Assembly (NCBI GenBank): GCA_029975055.1
Contig: JARKPU010000002.1
Coordinates: 62,001 to 126,000, forward strand
Direction of reading: 5' to 3'
DNA: 64,000 nucleotides
Origin: Anaerolinea sp.
GTDB lineage: Bacteria; Chloroflexota; Anaerolineae; Anaerolineales; Anaerolineaceae
Below, piece after piece: positions 58,078 through 64,000 of this stretch (its first letter is position 1; the number at the start of each line of letters is the position of its first letter). The notes beneath the pieces were generated by a model. It made no database searches. It was not told where the DNA came from and worked only from the letters and a program-made list of their open reading frames with translations. The translations under genes and the position numbers were made by a program.

Positions 58078-58123
58078 AGAACTAACACAATGTAAAATAT
58101 TTGGCGTTCTGTAAATATTCTTC

Positions 58124-58780
58124 ATGAATCCAGAAACCACCCCTCACCGCTCTTACCATCATCACCGCGAGAACCAGCGTGAGCGCATCCTCGAAGCCGC
58201 CCGCAAGCTGTTCTTGCGCGATGGCATCGAGCGCGTCACCATCGCCCAGGTGGCGGCAGCGGCGCGAATTTCGCGCGTCACCCTTTACCAGTACTACCCC
58301 GATAAAACCGAAATCGCCTGGGCGGTCTTCCAGGATGTGATCGAAGAATTGCACGCGGCCTTCGTTCCACCGGCGGGTTCTCAGACTGAAACAGGCTTCC
58401 AGAAAGTCGAGCGCTTCATGACGTCCGGTATAGCCGGTTTGACCGCCTTCCCGGAGCACTTCCGCTTCGTATCGCTGTTCAATTACATGTACGCCCAGGT
58501 GGGCAGCCCGATGCGCATGCGCCGCATCATCGAGCAGGCTTTCCTGCCCGGCGGGTACGGCATACTCGCCGAGTGGATCCGCGAGGGCATGGCCGACGGC
58601 TCCATTCGCCCAGGGTTAGACCCCGGCCTGACCGCCGCTTCGATTGCCAACCTGATGGCCGCGGTGACCAGCCGTTTTGCCCTGTTGGAGAGCAACGTGG
58701 CCGAGGAATACGGTTACCCCGAGCAAGACCTCATCCGCCAGATCATCACCATGGCGCTCGACGGCCTCCGCGCGGGCTGA
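58124..58780 (+). CDS. TetR/AcrR-family transcriptional regulator
   Basis: 218 residues. The N-terminal TetR helix-turn-helix is clear: RILEAARKLFLRDGIERVTI and VAAAARISRVTLYQYYPDKTEI (about residues 20-62). The C-terminal effector domain is poorly conserved, as usual. It precedes the GH2 gene by 69 nt in the same direction, so it may control that gene, and is divergent from the histidine kinase. No ribosome site is evident before the ATG. A palindrome in its promoter suggests autoregulation. The ligand is unknown. Confidence 0.9.
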   Translation: MNPETTPHRSYHHHRENQRERILEAARKLFLRDGIERVTIAQVAAAARISRVTLYQYYPDKTEIAWAVFQDVIEELHAAFVPPAGSQTETGFQKVERFMTSGIAGLTAFPEHFRFVSLFNYMYAQVGSPMRMRRIIEQAFLPGGYGILAEWIREGMADGSIRPGLDPGLTAASIANLMAAVTSRFALLESNVAEEYGYPEQDLIRQIITMALDGLRAG

Positions 58781-58849
58781 AGCCCGCCCGAGGCAATCGA
58801 GCAAAATGCCTCAGTACTTCACAACGATGATGGAAAAGGAGCCGGAAGC

Positions 58850-61267
58850 ATGAAAAAGATACGCTTTGATGACGGTTGGGAGTTTACCGACCAGCCCAGG
58901 GGGTTCCTCAACCCGAATGCAGGTTACCAGCCGGTGACGCTGCCTCACGATATTTCGATCACTAAACCCCGCAATAAGAACCACCCCACCGGCGGCGGAG
59001 GCGGTTTTGCCTGGAGCGGTGTGGTCACCTACCGCAAGAAGCTGCACGTGCCCGCCGAATGGCAGGGGCAGAGCGTTCAACTGGAGTTCGAAGGCGTGTA
59101 CATGAATGCCGAGGTGTCGGTCAACGAGAATATCGCTGCCTTCCACCCGTATGGCTACACCAGCTTCCTGGCCGACCTGACCCCCTACCTGACGTACGGC
59201 AGCGAGAATACGATCAGCGTGGTGGTGAACAACAGCGCCCAGCCCAATTCGCGCTGGTATTCCGGCACCGGCATCTACCGGCACGTGTGGCTGCGCCTGG
59301 GCGGGGGTGTGCACATCCGGCCGTGGGGCGTGTTCGTCACCACCCCGCAGGTGAGCGAGGCCGCCTCGAGCGTCGCAGTGGCCGTAGACCTGGCCAACCG
59401 CGCGGAGGCCGAAGCGGCCGTGAGCCTGCGCTCGACGGTGCGCGACCTTTCCGGCAGGCAGCTGGCCCGGGTGGAAACCCCCGTCCGGCTGGCGGCCGGC
59501 TCGAACGCGCAGGCGAGCCAAAGCCTGCGCGTGGAGGGCGTGAAGCTGTGGTCGGTAGATGAGCCTAACCTCTACCGGCTGGTTTGCGAGGTAGTCGCCG
59601 GAGAGCGGGTGATCGACTCGGAAGAAACCACCTTCGGCTTCCGCACTTTCTCGGTGGATGCAGTCAACGGCTTCCGGCTGAACGGCGTGCCGCTCAAGCT
59701 CAAGGGCGGCTGCGTCCACCACGATAACGGCCTGCTGGGTTCGGCCAGCTACGACCGCGCCGAAGAACGCAAGATCGAGTTGATGAAATCGGCCGGATAC
59801 AACGCCATCCGCTGCGCGCACAACCCCCCGGCCCCGGCAATGCTCGATGCCTGCGACCGGCTTGGGATGCTGGTGATCGACGAGACTTTCGACTGCTGGC
59901 GCATGGGCAAGAACAGCAACGACTACCACCTCTACTTCGAAGACTGGTGGCAGCGCGACACCCAATCGATGGTGCTGCGCGACCGCAACCACCCGTCGAT
60001 CATCCTGTGGTCTATCGGCAACGAAGTCTCCGAACGTACCGGCGTCTCCGATGGCTACGCATGGTGCCAGCGCCAGGCCGACTTCGTGCGCTCGCTGGAC
60101 CCCACCCGCCTGGTCACTTCGGCCGTGCCCTTCCTCTTCGAATCGATACCCGCGCCTTCCGGCGAGCAGCCCGCCGCCCCGCCGGATGAAGACATGATCA
60201 ACCAGTTTTTTGATACGCTGCTCACCGCCCCAGCCAACCCGGCCGACGACCGCTGGGGCAACCTGACGCGCCCGTTCTTCCAGCACCTGGACGTGGGCGG
60301 CTATAACTACCTGCACAAACGCTACGCCACCGATGGCGAGCGCTTCGCCGGGCGGGTGATCGCCGGCACCGAGACCTGGCCGCACCAGGCCTACGACTCC
60401 TGGGAAGAGACACGCCGCCTCCCGCATGTGATCGGCGACTTTGTCTGGACTTCGCTCGATTACCTGGGCGAATCGGGCATCGGCATGGTCACCTACGACA
60501 AAGCCGGCGGCTCGTTCATCAACCAGGATGTCTGGCCGTACCACCTGGCCAACTGCGGCGATTTCGACATCTGCGGCTTCAAGCGCCCGCAGTCTTACTT
60601 CCGCGATATTCTCTGGGGCGTGCGCGCGCAGCCCTTCATCGGCGTGCTCGACCCGCAAGACCATGGCAAGAAAATCCGCTTCAATCATTGGGGCTGGGAG
60701 CCGGTGATCGACAGCTGGACTTTCCCCGGCAGCGAAGGCAGGCCGACGCAGGTGGACGTGTACTCCGCCGCCGAGGAAGTGGAGCTGCGCCTGAACGGCG
60801 CCCCGCTCGATCGCAAGCCGCTCGTCAAGAACAAGGCCACCTTCGAGGTAACCTACACACCCGGAACGCTCGAAGCCGTGGCCTTCTCCAAGGGCCAGGA
60901 AGCCGGCCGCGCCGCGCTCAAGACGGCCTCGGCCCCGGCCGCGCTGCGCCTGACGGCAGACCGCACGGCCCTCAAAGCGGAATTCGGCGACCTGGCGTAT
61001 GTGACGGTGGAAGTGGTGGACCGTGACGGCGCCGTGGTGAAGCACGCCGCGCCCGAAGTCAGCGCGAGCGTGAGCGGCGCCGGCGACCTGCTGGCCTTCG
61101 GCGCGGCCAACCCGCTGACCGAGGAGCTGTACACCGCCGACCGGCGCAAGGCCTTCCAGGGCCGCTTGATGGCGGTGGTGCGCGCCAACGGGCAGGCGGG
61201 CGAGATTCGCCTGCAGGTGAGCGCCGAAGGCTTGAAAGGCGCGGAATTGAGCTTGCAAACAGACTGA
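58850..61267 (+). CDS. Glycoside hydrolase family 2 beta-galactosidase-like
   Basis: 805 residues without a signal peptide. The domain order is the sugar-binding jelly roll (about 1-165, RFDDGWEF start), an Ig-like domain (about 165-270), the TIM barrel (about 270-600) and a C-terminal Ig-like/DUF4982 region. The acid/base Glu392 lies in ILWSIGNEVSE and the nucleophile Glu508 in IAGTETWPHQ, both in expected places. HHDNGLLGSA and IRCAHNPPAP are GH2 substrate-site motifs. It cleaves terminal beta-galactosides or related beta-glycosides, probably in the cytoplasm. AAAAGGAG lies 9 nt before the ATG and an intrinsic terminator follows. Confidence 0.93.
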   Translation: MKKIRFDDGWEFTDQPRGFLNPNAGYQPVTLPHDISITKPRNKNHPTGGGGGFAWSGVVTYRKKLHVPAEWQGQSVQLEFEGVYMNAEVSVNENIAAFHPYGYTSFLADLTPYLTYGSENTISVVVNNSAQPNSRWYSGTGIYRHVWLRLGGGVHIRPWGVFVTTPQVSEAASSVAVAVDLANRAEAEAAVSLRSTVRDLSGRQLARVETPVRLAAGSNAQASQSLRVEGVKLWSVDEPNLYRLVCEVVAGERVIDSEETTFGFRTFSVDAVNGFRLNGVPLKLKGGCVHHDNGLLGSASYDRAEERKIELMKSAGYNAIRCAHNPPAPAMLDACDRLGMLVIDETFDCWRMGKNSNDYHLYFEDWWQRDTQSMVLRDRNHPSIILWSIGNEVSERTGVSDGYAWCQRQADFVRSLDPTRLVTSAVPFLFESIPAPSGEQPAAPPDEDMINQFFDTLLTAPANPADDRWGNLTRPFFQHLDVGGYNYLHKRYATDGERFAGRVIAGTETWPHQAYDSWEETRRLPHVIGDFVWTSLDYLGESGIGMVTYDKAGGSFINQDVWPYHLANCGDFDICGFKRPQSYFRDILWGVRAQPFIGVLDPQDHGKKIRFNHWGWEPVIDSWTFPGSEGRPTQVDVYSAAEEVELRLNGAPLDRKPLVKNKATFEVTYTPGTLEAVAFSKGQEAGRAALKTASAPAALRLTADRTALKAEFGDLAYVTVEVVDRDGAVVKHAAPEVSASVSGAGDLLAFGAANPLTEELYTADRRKAFQGRLMAVVRANGQAGEIRLQVSAEGLKGAELSLQTD

Positions 61268-61291
61268 GCCGCTAACTATCCGTTAACATCG

Positions 61292-61339
61292 CGCGCGGGT
61301 CTTACCTGGCAGCCAGGCCTGACCCGCGCGTAATTTTTT
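61292..61339 (+). terminator. Intrinsic terminator after the GH2 gene
   Basis: Perfect 10-bp arms (61292-61301 and 61321-61330, CGCGCGGGTC) with an inner CCTGG/CCAGG stem, followed by TAATTTTTT. It lies 25 nt after the stop codon. Confidence 0.85.
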
Positions 61340-61384
61340 CCGGGCCGGGCGTCCCCCGGCTCGCTCCGAACCGCCCGAACGCGC

Positions 61385-61819
61385 TTACGGCATCTTCGTG
61401 CCGCAATCCGGGCAGAATTTGACGCTGGCGGCCATCTCACGCGAGCAGTTGGGGCAGACTTTGGTCTGCGGAACCTCGGCCGCAGGCGCCGCCGGCGCGG
61501 CCGGAGCAGGCGCGGGAACCGGCTGCGGCGCGGGCGCGCCGTAGGTTTCCGCGTTGATCTGCTGGATCTCGATGTTCTTGGCCTCTATCTGCTTTTCGAG
61601 CTCCTCGATCTGCCTGCACAGGTCCTCGAAAGCCGGGGTGCCCGCGCCAGGGTAGCGGTACTGGTGGTAGTACAGCTCGCCAAGTTTGGTGAAGCCGGCT
61701 TCGACCTGGCGCTTGAGCTGCCCAAGCTCGCCCTGCGCCTTGTTCACACGGGCCAGCTTCTCGGCCTCGAAGGCCACCTTCCCTGCACCGCTTTTCAACT
61801 TACCGAAGAAATCAGACAT
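61385..61819 (-). CDS. Coiled-coil protein with C-terminal zinc ribbon
   Basis: 144 residues, no membrane segment. The first half is a predicted coiled coil (AFEAEKLARVNKAQGELG, QIEELEKQIEAKNIEIQQ), then an Ala/Pro-rich linker, then a zinc ribbon with CPNCS and CPDCG pairs. The N-terminal SDFFGKLKSGAGKVAFEAEK type is common in uncharacterised Gram-positive and Chloroflexota proteins. It is a single-gene unit between the GH2 terminator and the phosphatase operon. Function unknown; the zinc ribbon may mediate protein contacts. Confidence 0.8.
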   Translation of the reverse strand: MSDFFGKLKSGAGKVAFEAEKLARVNKAQGELGQLKRQVEAGFTKLGELYYHQYRYPGAGTPAFEDLCRQIEELEKQIEAKNIEIQQINAETYGAPAPQPVPAPAPAAPAAPAAEVPQTKVCPNCSREMAASVKFCPDCGTKMP

Positions 61820-61956
61820 ACGTCCCTCCCTGAGAATCTCATGGCGCAGCCGGATGTGTCTTTCATCCCCCCACGGCAGACCGGCACGAATGGATATGCC
61901 CGGTTAAGGGCTGGATCGATACGGAGATTGTAGCACCGAAAGCCCCCCGCGGCCCT

Positions 61957-63195
61957 TCACAGAAGGCGGCGGAGCGCCACCAGGGTCACGTCGTCTTCCT
62001 GCAGCCAGGCTTCACCGGTAAAACGGGCCAGTTCACCCAGCAGCAAACCGAACAGGTCTTCGCCCTGCAGCGGCGAATCGAGCAGCCCTTCGAGGCGCGG
62101 GCCGCCGAACATCTGGCCCTGCGGGTTATGCGCTTCCACCAGGCCGTCGCTATAAGCCAGCAGGCTGTCGCCGGGGGCCAGGGCTGCTTCTTGCACTTCA
62201 TAGGCCATGCCAGGGAGCAAACCCAGGGGCATGCCGCGGGCGCGCAGCTCTCTCACCCCGGCAGCGCAGCGCAGATAAGGCGGGTTGTGCCCCGCATTGG
62301 CAAAAACGAGGCCCCCGCCGGCCGGGTCGAGGACGGCCATCAGGCAGGTGACGAACATATTGGGCGGCATATCGGGGCAGAGCAGGTCGTTGATCTGCGC
62401 GAGCAGCTCGCCCGGCGAGCGCAGACCCGGCTGGCCGTACGCCACCGAGCGGATCACGCTGCGCGTGGTGGCCATCACCAGCGCTGCGGGCATGCCCTTG
62501 CCCGTCACGTCGCCGATCACCAACCCCAGCGCGCCGCCGGGCAGGGGGAGGAAGTCGTAAAAATCGCCGCTCACCTCCAGAGCGGGCTTCCAGAGCGCTG
62601 CCATGCGCCAGTGTTCAAGCTCGGGCAGCTGCCTGGGGAGCAGCCCTTCCTGGATTTTCCGCGCCAGCGCCAGCTCAGTCTCCAGGCGCTCCCTGGCCAG
62701 CAGTTTTTCCTGGGCAAGTTTCAAGTCGCGGTACGCCTGCTCCAGTTCGGCATTTTTAGCGCGCAAATCTTGAATGGTGGCATCTTCGGTGCTGCGCATG
62801 CGCTGGACGGTGACCTGCAGGATGGTGAAGACCAGGTCTGGGCGGCGTTTGAGCAGCGCTTCGAACCCCGCATTGGGAATCTCCAACACTACCGCCCGCC
62901 CAAGCGAGCGCGCCCCGGCTGAGCGTTTGCGCGTCTGAAAGAACAGGCTCATCTCGCCGAGGAATTCCTGCCCTTCCAGCACAGCCAGCCGGCGCTCCGG
63001 GCCGCTCTGTGCGCTTTTGAAGACCTCCACCTGCCCTTCGAGCACCACCGAGAAGGTGTCGGAATCATCCCCCTCGTGGAAGAGGATTTCACCGGGGGCG
63101 TATTCGACCACGCGCGCGATCTGCGCGAGGAAATCCGCCTCATCCGGCGAGAGTCCGGCCAACAACTCCGCCTGGGCCAGCCGGGTCTTATCCAT
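61957..63195 (-). CDS. cNMP-binding/SpoIIE-type PP2C protein phosphatase
   Basis: 412 residues. An N-terminal cyclic-nucleotide-binding-like domain (about 10-130; ILFHEGDDSDTFSVVLEGQVEVF, FLGEMSLFF) is joined by a coiled coil (about 140-185) to a SpoIIE/RsbU-type PP2C phosphatase domain (about 195-410). Metal-binding Asp motifs GDFYDFLPL, VIGDVTGKGMPAA and YSDGLVEA are intact, with NAGHNPPYL. Such proteins dephosphorylate anti-anti-sigma factors or other targets in response to a ligand. The start lies inside the end of the TPR gene (8-nt overlap), so the two are coupled. No anti-sigma or anti-anti-sigma gene is in the window. Confidence 0.93.
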   Translation of the reverse strand: MDKTRLAQAELLAGLSPDEADFLAQIARVVEYAPGEILFHEGDDSDTFSVVLEGQVEVFKSAQSGPERRLAVLEGQEFLGEMSLFFQTRKRSAGARSLGRAVVLEIPNAGFEALLKRRPDLVFTILQVTVQRMRSTEDATIQDLRAKNAELEQAYRDLKLAQEKLLARERLETELALARKIQEGLLPRQLPELEHWRMAALWKPALEVSGDFYDFLPLPGGALGLVIGDVTGKGMPAALVMATTRSVIRSVAYGQPGLRSPGELLAQINDLLCPDMPPNMFVTCLMAVLDPAGGGLVFANAGHNPPYLRCAAGVRELRARGMPLGLLPGMAYEVQEAALAPGDSLLAYSDGLVEAHNPQGQMFGGPRLEGLLDSPLQGEDLFGLLLGELARFTGEAWLQEDDVTLVALRRLL

Positions 63196-64000
63196 GCGCT
63201 CCCCCTAGAGCGGCTTCGCCGCGCAGCGCAAGCAGTTCGCGGTTATAAGGTACCGCCTGCAGGAAGGACTCGCGCAGGGCATCCTCGTGGATATTGGCCG
63301 CCGTCTCTTCCAGGACGGCCAGCCCGGCCTGAAGCGCGGCGTGCGAGGCGGGGTCGTGGCAGGCCGCCAGGCAGCGATAACAGGTCAGGTACACCAGGAT
63401 CAGCTCATCTTTGGCCACCTCGGTGCTGCCGCCCAGCGCCCCCAGCACTTCGCGGGCCAGGGCGCAGGCTTCATCCACCTGGCCCTCGCGCAGCGCCAGG
63501 CGCGCCAGCCCGGCGCGCGAAGCCACCAGCAGCCCGGCCTGCCCAAGCTCACGGCGCACCTCGACGGAGCGGCGGAAGGCCTGTCCGGCCTTTTCCAGGT
63601 CGCCAAGCTTCAGCCACACGTCGCCGATTCCAAGCTGCATGTAGCCCTCGTAATTCCGCGCGCCCAGCTGCCCGGCGACCTCCAGCCCCTGGGCATAGTA
63701 TTCGAGGGCCGCCTGCAGATTGCCGCGTTGAAAGGCCAGCTCGCCCAGCGAGGAGAGGTTGCTGATATCCCCCTCCTGGTCGCCGATTTTACGGGTGATC
63801 TCGAGCGACTGGAGGAAGTAACCCTCGGCGCGGGCGAAATCTCCCAGCGCCATGCAGATGCTCCCCAGGCCGTTGAGCGAAGCGCTCTCGCCCTCCTGGT
63901 CGGCGATCTCCCGGCAGACCTCGAGGCACTGGCGGTAGTATTCCAGCGCTGCCGTCAGCTGTGACTGGCGGCGGGCGACGATGCCCAGGTTATTCAGCGT
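63188..64000 (-). CDS. TPR-repeat protein (partial, N-terminus beyond the window)
   Basis: The last 270 residues are visible; the frame stays open to the right edge, so the start lies outside. Consecutive 34- to 40-residue tetratricopeptide repeats are seen, for example AALEYYRQCLEVCREI, ARAEGYFLQSLEITRKIGD, AALEYYAQGLEVAGQLGA and AGQAFRRSVEVRRELGQ. Repeats of this length with GD/GN turns are typical of the C-terminal part of Chloroflexota signalling proteins (adenylate cyclase, SARP- or NB-ARC-like regulators), whose catalytic part would lie upstream. The gene overlaps the cNMP/PP2C phosphatase start by 8 nt, so the two probably act in one pathway. Confidence 0.85.
   Translation of the reverse strand, partial: TLNNLGIVARRQSQLTAALEYYRQCLEVCREIADQEGESASLNGLGSICMALGDFARAEGYFLQSLEITRKIGDQEGDISNLSSLGELAFQRGNLQAALEYYAQGLEVAGQLGARNYEGYMQLGIGDVWLKLGDLEKAGQAFRRSVEVRRELGQAGLLVASRAGLARLALREGQVDEACALAREVLGALGGSTEVAKDELILVYLTCYRCLAACHDPASHAALQAGLAVLEETAANIHEDALRESFLQAVPYNRELLALRGEAALGGAHG

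Noticed and set aside
1..64000. tRNA, rRNA, CRISPR arrays or intact transposase genes
   Set aside because: I looked for cloverleaf-like GTTCRANNC contexts, regular spacer-repeat patterns and transposase motifs and saw none. GTTCGAAC at 21348 is only the loop of a hairpin.

Overview
The window is GC-rich bacterial chromosome with densely packed, strand-coherent operons and no rRNA, tRNA, CRISPR array or transposase that I can see. The gene content points to a Chloroflexota member, probably Anaerolineae: CUT1 sugar-binding lipoproteins with a Tat-type RR signal and a KEVVVTKEVVVT-type spacer behind the lipobox, several family-4 and family-2 glycosidases, a non-pyrrolysine MttB protein, URO-D-type methyltransferases, and secreted proteins with P/T-rich linkers and Ig-like repeats. 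This assignment is inference from family content; no marker gene is present.

Region 1 (1-10034, minus strand) is a GntR-controlled catabolic operon: GntR regulator, sugar ABC importer (binding lipoprotein and two permeases), GH4 glycosidase, URO-D-family methyltransferase, MttB-family methyltransferase, GlmS-like SIS protein, and a second GH4 gene running off the left edge. It combines sugar import and hydrolysis with the enzyme types used to demethylate quaternary amines, which suggests an N- or O-methylated (amino)sugar as substrate.

Region 2 (10174-18000) is mixed: a MITE-like nested palindrome, an ECF sigma factor with an unrecognised repeat protein, a GH105 hydrolase, a membrane zinc-ribbon protein, an HtrA protease overlapping a radical SAM gene, an HpcH/HpaI aldolase and an APH-like kinase.

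Region 3 (18130-34476) is a second sugar locus around a DeoR regulator. On the minus strand: DeoR, Fe-ADH, Zn-ADH, two-SIS-domain protein, an unrecognised 404-residue protein, a KdsB-like CMP-sugar synthetase, a DapA/NanA-like lyase, a CUT1 importer and a sialidase-fold protein closed by an intrinsic terminator. Divergently on the plus strand: PfkB kinase, amidohydrolase, YjbQ protein and a GHL6-type glycosidase. Together this resembles uptake, cleavage and/or CMP-activation of a keto-deoxy sugar.

Region 4 (34518-39594): a MarR regulator with a heterodimeric ABC exporter, then msrA. Region 5 (39658-57959, minus strand): a NarX/NarL-type two-component system followed by a 16-kb run for secreted and surface proteins (receiver-like protein, 2105-residue beta-helix/LamG protein, three cupredoxin proteins, two membrane-anchored proteins sharing a domain, subtilase). 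Region 6 (58049-64000): TetR with a GH2 beta-galactosidase, a coiled-coil zinc-ribbon protein, a cNMP-domain/SpoIIE phosphatase and a TPR protein cut by the right edge.

A dispersed 60-65 bp palindromic repeat (core GTGGGGC..GCCCCAC) occurs four times, three of them just upstream of start codons in the same relative orientation, with compensatory changes in the arms.
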